From Psychrobacillus psychrodurans (GTDB taxonomy: Bacteria; Bacillota; Bacilli; Bacillales_A; Planococcaceae), in assembly GCA_900114885.1 (NCBI GenBank), contig FOUN01000012.1, positions 39,160 through 103,159 on the forward strand: DNA of 64,000 bases, in the 5' to 3' direction. The position numbers were made by a program, and so were the translations under genes. Each line of letters opens with the position of its first letter. The first letter of the stretch is position 1. Below the pieces are notes generated by a model that was not told the DNA's origin, ran no database searches, and saw only the letters and a list, made by a program, of their open reading frames with translations. Positions 1 to 10,322 of this stretch are shown piece by piece.

Positions 1-504
1 CGCTTCTATTGTTGCTCCTCCAGTTGAAAAACCGGTTGATGTTTTCACAAAGTCTGCACCTGCAGCTTTAGATAATTCACTAGCTTTAATAATTTCTTCA
101 TTTGTTAATAAACAAGTTTCTAAAATAACTTTAACAATTGCCTTGTCTTTTGCTGCAGTTACTACGGCTTCGATATCTTTTTGTACTAAGTTATAATCTT
201 GGTCTTTCAATGCACCAACATTTAATACCATATCAATTTCATCTGCACCATTTTCAATAGCATTAGTAGTTTCAAACGCTTTAACTGCTGATGTACTTGC
301 ACCTAAAGGGAATCCGATAACAGTACAAACCTTTACTGGACTTTCTTTTAGTAGCGATGCACTTAAATTTACCCAAGTAGGGTTAACACATACCGATGCA
401 AAATTATACGTTTTAGCTTCCTCACATAATTTTTCGATTTGGTTTTTAGTTGCGTCTTGTTTAAGTAAAGTATGATCTATTAATGCTGCAATATTTTCAG
501 TCAT
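1..504 (-). CDS. deoC: Deoxyribose-phosphate aldolase DeoC, 3' end cut by window edge
   Basis: Cytosolic class I aldolase that splits 2-deoxyribose-5-phosphate into acetaldehyde and glyceraldehyde-3-phosphate in deoxynucleoside catabolism. The frame runs from ATG at 504 to the window edge (168 codons; the family is about 220), so the C-terminus is missing. Visible signatures are EIDMVLNVG near residue 89, the Schiff-base lysine in VKVILE (K125) and the second active-site lysine in FVKTSTGFS (K154). A good ribosome site (AAAGGGGA) lies just upstream of the ATG. Neighbours give no link to a deo operon within the window; the next gene upstream, mtaB, is separated by about 640 bp that includes a terminator. 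Confidence 0.95.
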   Translation of the reverse strand, partial: MTENIAALIDHTLLKQDATKNQIEKLCEEAKTYNFASVCVNPTWVNLSASLLKESPVKVCTVIGFPLGASTSAVKAFETTNAIENGADEIDMVLNVGALKDQDYNLVQKDIEAVVTAAKDKAIVKVILETCLLTNEEIIKASELSKAAGADFVKTSTGFSTGGATIEA

Positions 505-1110
505 TTGTTATTCCCCTTTCAAGATGTACGTACCTCTTAATAATACTCTTAATAAGATGAAAAGCGCAAGTAGATTACATTTTTTAAGAAAGAAATGATT
601 CAAGATAAAGTAGTTATTAATAATGGTATTCTCTAGACGGATGTGAGCTTGCCGCACGCTACGCATGAGCCTTCTAGGATGTGTCGCTATCGCTCTTCAT
701 CCTTTTTGAATCTCAATTACGGATCATTTGCATTTTGGACTAGATGCATATTTGTAATAAGTTTCCTTTCTGCAAGTAAATGATTATGATATCTCGCATT
801 ATTTACCTATTTTATTTCATAATGTTTAGAATACTAATTATGCCCAATCTTATAGTTAATAACTACTCACTAAATTGATTGGAGCGCAAGGCGGCGACTC
901 AAGCCGGAAATAGCTTGAGCTGAAGAACCCGCAGGAAAGACATTGCTCGAACTTTCTTTGGCCAATGTCTTCCCGACGAGTAATCACAAGAGCATATGTT
1001 TTCGAAGCGACGAGGAGGCTGAAGCAAAGCTTGCGGAAATCTCAGCGGTATGATTTGTTTAATTATCAAGAAACCAGTAATCAAGTGAGAATTATTAACA
1101 CTTTTTCTTC
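505..1110. other. Non-coding stretch with decayed dispersed repeats
   Basis: About 600 bp without a convincing gene. The frame at 899-1138 has no family resemblance and is composed of repeat sequence. Two GC-richer blocks stand out from the AT-rich background: about 630-700 (shares a GCCG..ACGCTACGC..GAGC..TTCTA pattern with 39790-39825) and 870-1050 (see separate entry). Confidence 0.7.
870..1050. repeat. Dispersed intergenic repeat arm (family A)
   Basis: The block begins CTACTCACT-AATTGATTG followed by a GGCGACTC segment, CCCGCAGGAAAG, GAGGAGGCT and GCGGAAA. The same ordered landmarks occur at 47891-48038, and in reverse orientation at 47506-47664. The sequence is GC-richer than its surroundings. 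It is an isolated right-hand arm of the inverted-arm element described at 47480-48105. Confidence 0.75.
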
Positions 1111-1146
1111 TTAAAAAAAACCGGTGAAATAATTTCACCGGTTTCA
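1111..1146 (-). terminator. Rho-independent terminator after mtaB
   Basis: Perfect inverted repeat ACCGGTGAAAT/ATTTCACCGGT followed on the minus strand by a run of T, placed directly after the mtaB stop codon. It ends the heat-shock/RNA-modification transcript. Confidence 0.9.
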
Positions 1147-1149
1147 GCT

Positions 1150-2490
1150 TTATACTAATTCTGCTACTTCATCTAGTATCCTTACGAATTGTCCTTCATT
1201 GTATGGATATCCAGCTTTTGTGATTTTCACGCGTACTAACTTCCCGATTAAATCCTCTGAACCTGGGATAACAACCTTTAAGTAATTGTCTGAATAACCT
1301 TCTACCATATTAGATGCTGAATCTAGCTTATAAGATTCTTCAGGAATAATTTCAAGTACTTCGCCTTCAAATTTAGAAGCATACTCTACAGCTAATTGAT
1401 CATTTAAAGTGATTAAACGATGGACACGTTCATTCTTTACGTCCTCATCTACTTGGTTATCCATTCTTGCAGCTGGTGTTCCAGTACGTTTAGAGTATGG
1501 AAATACATGTAGCTCGGAGAATTTTTGGTCACGAATAAAGTTAAACGTCTCTACAAATTCTTCCTCTGTTTCACCTGGGAAGCCAACAATAACATCCGAA
1601 GTAATAGCAAGATCTGGCAACGCCTCTCTTAAACGATCTAATCGATTCGCAAAAAACTCCATAGTATATTTTCTACGCATTCTTTTCAACACGGTATCTG
1701 AACCAGATTGAATAGGAATATGCAAATGTCTTACTACAATTTTAGAATCTCTTAAGACATCGATTACTTCGTCAGATAATTGGCTTGCTTCAATCGAACT
1801 AATGCGAAGTCTTTTTAAACCTTTGACGTTGTTTTCAATATCTCTTAATAGTTGAGCTAGATTATAATCCTTTAAATCTTCACCGTATCCACCAGTATGG
1901 ATACCAGTTAGAACTATTTCCAAATAACCTGCATCAACTAATTGTTGTGCCTGTCTAACTACTTCTTCAGGATCTCTTGAACGCATAAGACCACGAGCCC
2001 AAGGGATAATACAAAAAGTACAGAAATTATTACAGCCTTCTTGAATTTTTAAGGATGCACGAGTTCTGTCTGTGAAAGTTGGTACATCTAATTCTTCATA
2101 AACTCGATTTTTCATAATATTTCCTACAGCATTGATCGGCTTACGTTCAGTTTTATACTGTTCAATATAATCTAACATTTTGGTACGTTCCTGTGTTCCC
2201 ACGACAATATCTACTCCTGGTATTGCCATTATTTCTGCAGGAGAGGTTTGTGCATAACAACCAGTTACACAAATAACTGCATCTGGGTTTTGGCGAACGG
2301 CACGACGAATCACTTGACGACTTTTTTTGTCTCCAGTATTCGTTACAGTACACGTATTTATAACATAGACATCTGATTGTTTTTCAAATTCAGTACGACT
2401 ATACCCATTTTCTTTAAATAATTGCCAAATAGCTTCAGTTTCATAGTGATTTACTTTACAACCTAACGTATGGAATGCAACGGATGACAA
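1150..2490 (-). CDS. mtaB: tRNA t6A37 methylthiotransferase MtaB
   Basis: Radical-SAM methylthiotransferase converting N6-threonylcarbamoyladenosine at tRNA position 37 to the 2-methylthio form. The 446 residues contain the N-terminal MTTase domain with three cluster cysteines (C11, C47, C78), the radical-SAM CxxxCxxC motif (C153, C157, C160 in EGCNNFCTFC) and a C-terminal TRAM domain. It is the last gene of the chaperone transcript, 15 bp after rsmE, as in B. subtilis (yqeV). Length is normal. It shares the t6A substrate family with TcdA at 48.4-49.2 kb. Confidence 0.96.
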   Translation of the reverse strand: MSSVAFHTLGCKVNHYETEAIWQLFKENGYSRTEFEKQSDVYVINTCTVTNTGDKKSRQVIRRAVRQNPDAVICVTGCYAQTSPAEIMAIPGVDIVVGTQERTKMLDYIEQYKTERKPINAVGNIMKNRVYEELDVPTFTDRTRASLKIQEGCNNFCTFCIIPWARGLMRSRDPEEVVRQAQQLVDAGYLEIVLTGIHTGGYGEDLKDYNLAQLLRDIENNVKGLKRLRISSIEASQLSDEVIDVLRDSKIVVRHLHIPIQSGSDTVLKRMRRKYTMEFFANRLDRLREALPDLAITSDVIVGFPGETEEEFVETFNFIRDQKFSELHVFPYSKRTGTPAARMDNQVDEDVKNERVHRLITLNDQLAVEYASKFEGEVLEIIPEESYKLDSASNMVEGYSDNYLKVVIPGSEDLIGKLVRVKITKAGYPYNEGQFVRILDEVAELV

Positions 2491-2505
2491 GTTCTCACAC
2501 CTCTT

Positions 2506-3246
2506 TCATTCAAATTCATAAGAAATTGCTGACAGCGCATATAACGGTGCAGTTTCAGTTCGAAGAATCCTAGGTCCTAGCGCAATTGTCTGAAAATCAT
2601 TTTCTAATAATAGCTTTATCTCTGCTCGATCTAGTCCACCTTCCGGACCAAATACGATAAGTATCGATTGTTTATCATACACTTTTTTTAATTGTTCAGC
2701 AAACTTTTGTCGTTCCTGAATTTTTGCATCTTCTTCATCCGCTACAAATTTTACATCGAATGTTTTAGATATTTCTACCAACTCTTTTAAAGAGATTGGA
2801 TTATGTATTTGTGGAATAGTAGAACGATGAGATTGCTCAGCTGCTTCCTTCGCAATCTTTTGTAATCTCGCTACCTTCTTCTCGTTTTTGGACTTATCCC
2901 ATTTTACGATAGATCTTTTTGCTTCATATGGAAACAATTCATACATACCCAGTTCCGTTGCCTTTTGAGTAATCAATTCTAGCTTGTCTCCTTTTGGAAG
3001 ACCGCAAACAAGAGATACTTTCTTTGGCATTTCATTGGTATTGGCTAACATTTCTTTTACTGTTAGATGGACTGATTTTGAAGTGCCTTCTATAATTTCC
3101 ATCGTATACGTTTGGTTATTTGTAACAACAAAAACTTGATCACCCGGTGACATGCGCATCACCTGAATCATATGATGCGCGTCATCTCCGGTAATTGTCA
3201 CCGTATTATTCTCACTTATAGGTTCATTTGTAAAATAACGTTGCAT
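2506..3246 (-). CDS. rsmE: 16S rRNA m3U1498 methyltransferase RsmE
   Basis: SPOUT-class methyltransferase that methylates N3 of U1498 in 16S rRNA. The 246-residue protein has the knot signatures GPEGG (200-204) and LGPRILRTETA (223-233) that form the SAM pocket, preceded by a PUA-like N-terminal domain. It lies 11 bp from prmA and 15 bp from mtaB, so it is co-transcribed with them. No abnormal feature seen. Confidence 0.96.
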   Translation of the reverse strand: MQRYFTNEPISENNTVTITGDDAHHMIQVMRMSPGDQVFVVTNNQTYTMEIIEGTSKSVHLTVKEMLANTNEMPKKVSLVCGLPKGDKLELITQKATELGMYELFPYEAKRSIVKWDKSKNEKKVARLQKIAKEAAEQSHRSTIPQIHNPISLKELVEISKTFDVKFVADEEDAKIQERQKFAEQLKKVYDKQSILIVFGPEGGLDRAEIKLLLENDFQTIALGPRILRTETAPLYALSAISYEFE

Positions 3247-3257
3247 GACAATCTCCT

Positions 3258-4211
3258 TTAGTTAACAGGTTTTCTAGAAATGATTGTAACCCAGTCTTCC
3301 ATCATCATAACTTCTTCGATTTTAAATCCCGCTTGTTGTAAAGAATCTTTTACATCTTCCTTTTTCGTCGCAATAATTCCGGAAGTAATAAATAATCCAC
3401 CTTCTTTTACAATCGTAAATGCATCATCGGTAAATGTCATGATGATTTCTGCTAATATATTTGCCACTACAATATCCGCTTGTTCATTCACATTATCTAA
3501 AAGATTGCCATGTGTTACTTGAACAATATCGTCTACTTTGTTTAAGGAAATATTTTCAATAGCAGATCTAACAGCCACTTCATCTAAATCTAGAGCATGA
3601 ATCTTAGAAGCTCCTAGTTTCGCAGCACCAATAGAAAGAACTCCAGAGCCTGTTCCTACATCGATAACACTTGATGCTGTCTGGACAGTTTTCTCTAATG
3701 CTTGAAGACACATAACTGTTGTTGGATGAGTTCCTGTTCCAAACGCCATTCCAGGATCAAGTTCGATGATCAATTCGTCAGTGGTCACCCGTTCATAATC
3801 TTCCCAAGTCGGCACAATAGTAAATCGATTAGAAATTTTCACAGGATGGTAATACTTTTTCCAAGCAGTAGCCCAATCCTCTTCGTCGACTTCTTGAACC
3901 GTTATAACGTTATGACCTAGATCTATATTGAATTTTGTTAAATTGTTGATAGCAAGTTTGATCTCTTCCATTGTTTCTAATAAAAAACTCGTTTCAGCTA
4001 AATAAGCTTTTACGCGTACGCCATCTACCGGAAAATCATTTGGGTTTAAGCTGTAAATTTCACCAAATACATCTTCTCGTTCTCTTCCTAATTCTTCCGA
4101 GTCTTCGATAACTACACCACTTGCACCAGCTTCATGCAAAATATTACTTACCGCTTCAACCGCTTCATTTGTAGTATGGATGGATAGTTCAGACCATATC
4201 ACTTGCGCCAA
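3258..4211 (-). CDS. prmA: Ribosomal protein L11 methyltransferase PrmA
   Basis: SAM-dependent methyltransferase that trimethylates ribosomal protein L11. It is 317 residues, with an N-terminal substrate-recognition domain, a linker carrying [12 protein letters not shown] (154-165), motif [10 protein letters not shown] (182-190) and the family-specific NIL motif in VVANILAEI. It follows dnaJ by 5 bp in the dnaJ-prmA-rsmE-mtaB run. Confidence 0.96.
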   Translation of the reverse strand: MAQVIWSELSIHTTNEAVEAVSNILHEAGASGVVIEDSEELGREREDVFGEIYSLNPNDFPVDGVRVKAYLAETSFLLETMEEIKLAINNLTKFNIDLGHNVITVQEVDEEDWATAWKKYYHPVKISNRFTIVPTWEDYERVTTDELIIELDPGMAFGTGTHPTTVMCLQALEKTVQTASSVIDVGTGSGVLSIGAAKLGASKIHALDLDEVAVRSAIENISLNKVDDIVQVTHGNLLDNVNEQADIVVANILAEIIMTFTDDAFTIVKEGGLFITSGIIATKKEDVKDSLQQAGFKIEEVMMMEDWVTIISRKPVN

Positions 4212-4216
4212 CTCCT

Positions 4217-5341
4217 TTATTCGCCTTTTAATGTCTTTTTGATCTTATCAAATAATGAACTGCCTTGCTCTTCTGGAATATCTCCACTAATTTCAGCAAA
4301 TTCACGTAATAATTGCTTTTGTTTTTCTGTTAACTTTTTCGGAGTAACCACTTTAACTATTACATGCTGATCTCCAACACCATAGCCATGAACATTTTTT
4401 ATACCCTTTCCTTTTAAACGGAAATTCGCTTGCGATTGAGTTCCAGCTGGGATCTTAAGTTTTACTTTACCTTGTACTGTTGGAACTTCAATTTCATCAC
4501 CTAGAGCTGCTTGGGCGTATGTTAAAGGTAATTCGTAATAAATATCGTCGCCGTCGCGTTCAAAACGTGGATCTGCTTTTACACGGAAGACGATATATAA
4601 ATCACCTGCTGGTCCACCGTTTACTCCAGGTTCACCTTGGCCGCTTACACGTAGCTGTTGACCATCATCAACACCAGCTGGAATTGTAACTTTAATTTTT
4701 TTGCGTTTATTAACTGTTCCTTTACCGTGACAAGTAGCACATTTATCTTTAATAATGTTACCTGTTCCTTGACAGTGATTACATGCCCGTTTTGTTTGTA
4801 CTCGACCAAATGGAGTATCTTGGGTAACATTCACTTGACCAAGTCCGTTACAATGTGAACATTTTTCTGGTTTTGTACCAGGTTTTGCACCTGATCCAGA
4901 ACATGTTTCACAATTTTCTTCTTTAGAAACTTCAATTTCTTTTTCTTTTCCAAACACTGCTTCTTCAAACTCAATAGTCATAGAATACTGAAGATCATTC
5001 CCTTTTCTTGGGGCGTTAGGATCACGTCGCCTAGAACCTCCGCCACCACCAAAGAATGAACTAAAGATATCTTCAAATCCGAATCCATCAGCACTTCCAC
5101 CGAAGCCGCCAAACCCTTGGTTAGGACCAGCATGACCAAACTGATCATAAGATGAACGTTTTTGCTCATCACTTAGTACTTCATATGCTTCGGAAATTTC
5201 TTTAAACTTATCCTCTGCACCAGCTTCTTTGTTAATATCTGGGTGAAATTGTTTCGAAAGCTTACGATATGCTTTTTTTATCTCGTCTTGAGTTGCGCTC
5301 TTAGAAATACCAAGAACCTCATAATAATCACGTTTATTCAT
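4217..5341 (-). CDS. dnaJ: Chaperone DnaJ (Hsp40)
   Basis: Co-chaperone that delivers substrates to DnaK and stimulates its ATPase. The 374 residues have canonical type I order: J-domain with HPD at 33-35, a Gly/Phe-rich region (about 68-103), four CxxCxGxG zinc motifs (144-151, 161-168, 187-194, 201-208) and a C-terminal substrate-binding region. Unlike a simple run-on from dnaK, there is a 229-bp gap with a terminator after dnaK and a candidate promoter before dnaJ, so dnaJ-prmA-rsmE-mtaB can probably be expressed separately from the HrcA-controlled genes. Confidence 0.97.
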   Translation of the reverse strand: MNKRDYYEVLGISKSATQDEIKKAYRKLSKQFHPDINKEAGAEDKFKEISEAYEVLSDEQKRSSYDQFGHAGPNQGFGGFGGSADGFGFEDIFSSFFGGGGGSRRRDPNAPRKGNDLQYSMTIEFEEAVFGKEKEIEVSKEENCETCSGSGAKPGTKPEKCSHCNGLGQVNVTQDTPFGRVQTKRACNHCQGTGNIIKDKCATCHGKGTVNKRKKIKVTIPAGVDDGQQLRVSGQGEPGVNGGPAGDLYIVFRVKADPRFERDGDDIYYELPLTYAQAALGDEIEVPTVQGKVKLKIPAGTQSQANFRLKGKGIKNVHGYGVGDQHVIVKVVTPKKLTEKQKQLLREFAEISGDIPEEQGSSLFDKIKKTLKGE

Positions 5342-5380
5342 CTTTCACTCTCCTGCTCTGTTAACTTGCACATAGAAATA

Positions 5381-5410
5381 ATTGTACCATGTTCAAATTC
5401 CTAATAGCAA
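5381..5410 (-). promoter_or_regulatory. Candidate sigma-A promoter for dnaJ
   Basis: On the minus strand TTGCTA (5405-5410), 18-bp spacer, TACAAT (5381-5386), about 40 bp before the dnaJ start. It lies downstream of the dnaK terminator, consistent with a secondary transcript start. Confidence 0.5.
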
Positions 5411-5512
5411 AACTTTGAAAATTTAATCATTCAAATTAATTTATGTTTATTTCTACTTCAATGCACTTTCATTTTTCGAAGTTAGTGCAGCATTCATTTT
5501 TCCTATACAGTA

Positions 5513-5548
5513 AGAAAAGCCAAAGCCGGAACCGGTCTTTGACTTTTT
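5513..5548 (-). terminator. Terminator or attenuator between dnaK and dnaJ
   Basis: Hairpin GTCAAAGACCGG-TT-CCGGCTTTGGC followed by a short T-rich tract on the minus strand, 20-odd bp after the dnaK stop. It probably lowers read-through into dnaJ. Confidence 0.75.
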
Positions 5549-5570
5549 GCTTACCGACACTTAAACAATC

Positions 5571-7397
<1,827 letters not shown>

Positions 7398-7438
7398 TTA
7401 GTTTTCCTCCTAATAAATAACTGGAATATTTATATCAT

Positions 7439-7978
7439 TTATTCATTTACTTTGACCATTGAAGGTCTTAATACGCGATCTTTTAACTTGTACCCTTTTT
7501 GCAACTCTTGAAGCACAATTCCTGATTCTTTTGAGTCATCTTGTTCTTGCATAACTGCTTGGTGGAAGTTCGGGTCAAATGCAACACCTTCTGCTTCAAT
7601 TTGTTCCAAACCTTCTTTTTTAACAGCCTCTAGTAAAGTGCGGTAAACCATATCCACTCCTTTAACTAATGAAGTTGCTTCCTCTGAAGTTGTTTCAACT
7701 GCAAGAGCTCTTTCAAAGTTATCAAGCACTGGTAATATATCCATTAAAACAGATTGTGCTCGGTATTTGTGATCAGACGCTTTATCTAACTGTACTCGAC
7801 GTTTATAATTCTCGAAGTCTGCTCTTAATCGAATTAGTTTATCTTGTTCTTCTTCTACTTGCTGTTTAGCTAGTGTTAGTTCGTCCACTTCTTCAACTAC
7901 TTCTTCAACCTGTTCAGGCTCTTCAGAGGTATTTTCTACTTCTTGCTCTTCTAATTTTTCATCTTTGATTTCCGACAC
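7439..7978 (-). CDS. grpE: Nucleotide exchange factor GrpE
   Basis: Dimeric ADP-release factor for DnaK. It has an acidic, poorly conserved N-terminus, a long helix (about residues 30-90), and the C-terminal beta wing with VKKEGLEQIEAEG and DFNFHQAV-like spacing. A longer frame begins with TTG at 7987, only two bases after AAGGAG. The GTG at 7978 (protein starting SEIKDEK) is better spaced from that ribosome site, so 179 residues is preferred. It lies between hrcA (15-bp gap) and dnaK. Confidence 0.93.
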   Translation of the reverse strand: MSEIKDEKLEEQEVENTSEEPEQVEEVVEEVDELTLAKQQVEEEQDKLIRLRADFENYKRRVQLDKASDHKYRAQSVLMDILPVLDNFERALAVETTSEEATSLVKGVDMVYRTLLEAVKKEGLEQIEAEGVAFDPNFHQAVMQEQDDSKESGIVLQELQKGYKLKDRVLRPSMVKVNE

Positions 7979-7993
7979 GGTATGCAACTCTCC

Positions 7994-9031
7994 TTATCCA
8001 TGATGTCCATGTAATATCCTAGATAATTCTCTAGATAAATCACCACTCATAATATCTAGCAATGATACGACTCTCCGATAGTCCATCCGGGTTGGACCAA
8101 TAATTGCAATCGAACCCATCTGTTCTTTACCGATGCCATATGATGCAGTAATAACACTACAACTTTCCATGGCAAGGTCATTATTTTCTGAGCCAATCCT
8201 AATTTGAATGCCTTTTTTATCTAAATGAAAAATACCTGGAATTTGGTTTACATGATCCATCCAATTCATAATACTTCGTGCTTTTTCTACATCATTGAAT
8301 TCTGGTTGGTTTAATATTTGCAGCTTACCACCATAATACACTTTGTCTTCATGCTCAATAGTCAATGCTTGGTTAAGCGATCCAAAAAGATGATTTAGAC
8401 GACCGTTGTTTTGATGCAAAACTGTCGTAGTGACTGTCTCAAGCATTGCAGGTAGCTCATGCAAATATACGCCAACCAACCGTTCGTTGATCAAATTGAT
8501 CATACGTTCGATATCTGATGCATGAAAATTTTCAGGAATAGAAAATATACGATTTTCTACATGACCACTGTCAGTAACAATTATAGCTACTGCAGAATCG
8601 CTTGATAGTGGTACAATGGAAAAACGTTTAACACGATGTTTCCTCACATCTAAACCTAACATAATAGAGGTATAATTCGTTAGTTCCGATATTATTTCAG
8701 CGGATTTACGAATTATTTGCTCCGTCTCCACCTTTCGTTCTTCAAAAATAGAACGAATTTGTTTTATCTCATTTTGCGAAATTCTTTGTGGAGTTAACAT
8801 ATTATCGACATAATAACGGTAGCCTTTTTGTGAAGGCACGCGACCAGACGAAGTATGCGTTTTTTCTAAAAAGCCCATTTCTTCTAAATCTGCCATTTCG
8901 TTTCGAATAGTAGCAGGACTAAATGGTACTTCCTCCTTTTTCGAAAGCTGACGAGATCCAACTGGTTGAGCGGTTTCGATAAAATCATCTACCGTTACTT
9001 GCAATATTAATAATTGCCTGTTTGTTAGCAT
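7994..9031 (-). CDS. hrcA: Heat-inducible repressor HrcA
   Basis: Repressor of the class I heat-shock genes; it binds CIRCE and depends on GroEL for activity. The longest frame starts with GTG at 9052, which would lie inside the CIRCE operator. The ATG at 9031 (MLTNRQLLIL) has AGAGGTGAT at good distance and matches the family N-terminus, giving 345 residues. The N-terminal winged helix (about 1-75) contains SPATIRNEMADLEE. It is the first gene of its operon and therefore autoregulated. Confidence 0.96.
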   Translation of the reverse strand: MLTNRQLLILQVTVDDFIETAQPVGSRQLSKKEEVPFSPATIRNEMADLEEMGFLEKTHTSSGRVPSQKGYRYYVDNMLTPQRISQNEIKQIRSIFEERKVETEQIIRKSAEIISELTNYTSIMLGLDVRKHRVKRFSIVPLSSDSAVAIIVTDSGHVENRIFSIPENFHASDIERMINLINERLVGVYLHELPAMLETVTTTVLHQNNGRLNHLFGSLNQALTIEHEDKVYYGGKLQILNQPEFNDVEKARSIMNWMDHVNQIPGIFHLDKKGIQIRIGSENNDLAMESCSVITASYGIGKEQMGSIAIIGPTRMDYRRVVSLLDIMSGDLSRELSRILHGHHG

Positions 9032-9045
9032 GATTATCACCTCTG

Positions 9046-9072
9046 TTAGCACTCACTCAAAGAGAGTGCTAA
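9046..9072. promoter_or_regulatory. CIRCE operator (HrcA binding site)
   Basis: Perfect consensus TTAGCACTC (9046-9054), 9-bp spacer, GAGTGCTAA (9064-9072), placed between the -10 box and the hrcA start, which is the classic repressing position. Confidence 0.98.
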
Positions 9073-9083
9073 TACTCATATAA

Positions 9084-9112
9084 AACTTATCAAATCTACA
9101 GAAAACTGTCAA
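9084..9112 (-). promoter_or_regulatory. Sigma-A promoter of the hrcA-grpE-dnaK operon
   Basis: Minus strand TTGACA (9107-9112), 17-bp spacer, TAAGTT (9084-9089); the CIRCE begins 11 bp downstream. The -35 box lies just beyond the hemW stop at 9127. Confidence 0.85.
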
Positions 9113-9126
9113 CGATTTAGCTTTAA

Positions 9127-10260
9127 TTATTTCAGGAAATATTGAAACACTTCATTTCCAATAAATCTTCCCCGTGTAGTAAGCCTCACAAAATTATCTT
9201 GAATGATTATTAATTCCTTTTGAAGTAATTCATCTAGTTCTTTTCCGTAAATATCATGAAGTGTGATACCATATCTTCCCTCAAACTTTTCTAGTGATAC
9301 TCCCTCATTCTTTCTTAAACCAAGAAACATTTCTTCTTCCATTTTTTCCACTTTTGTTACTTCTTTTTGCATCATAAGAGGTTTTTCCCCTAAATCGATT
9401 GTTTGCATATACTTTTTTAACGGTCCATGATTTGAATATCTTACACCGTTCACATATCCATGAGCACCAGCACCTAAACCTATATATTCATCATTGTTCC
9501 AATACAGTAAATTATGCTTCGATTCTTTCCCCTCATATGCGAAGTTACTAATTTCATATTGAGTATAACCATGATTTTTCATTTCTTCTAATAAATAGCT
9601 ATACATTTCTGCCTCTAAGTCTTCACCAGGAAGAGATAGCTTACCTTTGGATAGTAAATTATAAAAAATCGTTTTTGGTTCTACTAAAAGTGAATAGGCA
9701 GATATATGGGGTATTTTTAAGCGGAACGCTTCCTGTAAGGATGCTTTCCATTGTTCCATCGTTTGGTTGGGAAGACCATACATCAAATCAATACTAATTG
9801 ATGGGAATTCAGTTTGTTTGGCATATTCTATAACTTCATAAACATGATCATTAGAATGAGTTCTTCCTAAAACTTTTAATAGATCTTGATCAAAGGTTTG
9901 AACACCCATACTTAAACGATTTACGCCATATTTACGCATTAACTGCATTTTTTCAAGTGTTAATTCATCCGGATTTGCCTCAGACGTAAACTCCGTTACA
10001 TGTTCCATTGGTATATGTTTATGAATTAATGATAGTAATCGATCTAATTGCTCTACCGTTAAAGAAGTCGGAGTTCCACCACCAATAAATATTGTATCAA
10101 TTTTAGCTGGTTCTGCATCGTTTTGCCATAACGACATTTCTTTTCCAAGAGACTCAATATATTCATCTACAGGTTGATTTTGAAAGAAAAATTTATTGAA
10201 ATCGCAGTAATTACATATTTGATGACAAAAAGGAATATGTATATATACGCCTCGTACCAT
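9127..10260 (-). CDS. hemW: Heme chaperone HemW (radical SAM)
   Basis: HemN-like radical-SAM protein now assigned as a heme chaperone, not coproporphyrinogen oxidase. Its 377 residues carry CxxxCxxC at C12, C16, C19 (CHQICNYCDF). The residue after CD is F, not a fourth Cys, which is the HemW pattern as opposed to HemN. GGGTPT (the GGE-type SAM motif) follows. It sits between lepA and hrcA as in B. subtilis, but a terminator separates it from lepA. Confidence 0.93.
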   Translation of the reverse strand: MVRGVYIHIPFCHQICNYCDFNKFFFQNQPVDEYIESLGKEMSLWQNDAEPAKIDTIFIGGGTPTSLTVEQLDRLLSLIHKHIPMEHVTEFTSEANPDELTLEKMQLMRKYGVNRLSMGVQTFDQDLLKVLGRTHSNDHVYEVIEYAKQTEFPSISIDLMYGLPNQTMEQWKASLQEAFRLKIPHISAYSLLVEPKTIFYNLLSKGKLSLPGEDLEAEMYSYLLEEMKNHGYTQYEISNFAYEGKESKHNLLYWNNDEYIGLGAGAHGYVNGVRYSNHGPLKKYMQTIDLGEKPLMMQKEVTKVEKMEEEMFLGLRKNEGVSLEKFEGRYGITLHDIYGKELDELLQKELIIIQDNFVRLTTRGRFIGNEVFQYFLK

Positions 10261-10286
10261 AACTATCCCTACTTTCTTTCCATAAA

Positions 10287-10316
10287 GGAAAAAGGAGGCT
10301 ACTAGTGCCCCCTCTT
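10287..10316 (-). terminator. Terminator between lepA and hemW
   Basis: Hairpin AGGGGGC-ACTAGTA-GCCTCCT (one G-U pair) followed by TTTTT on the minus strand, right after the lepA stop. Confidence 0.75.
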
Positions 10317-10322
10317 TTACTT

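Noticed and set aside
899..1138. 79-codon minus-strand frame between deoC and mtaB
   Set aside because: It consists of dispersed-repeat sequence and overlaps the mtaB terminator; no ribosome site or family resemblance.
5461..5482. TGCACTTTCAT..TTCGAAG motif shared with 16554-16576
   Set aside because: Only about 20 bases are shared and both lie near terminators; too short to claim a repeat family.
9032..9052. hrcA starting at GTG 9052
   Set aside because: That start lies within the CIRCE operator; ATG 9031 has the ribosome site and matches the family N-terminus.
10287..10316. lepA-hemW-hrcA as one operon
   Set aside because: A terminator follows lepA, and hrcA has its own CIRCE promoter after hemW.
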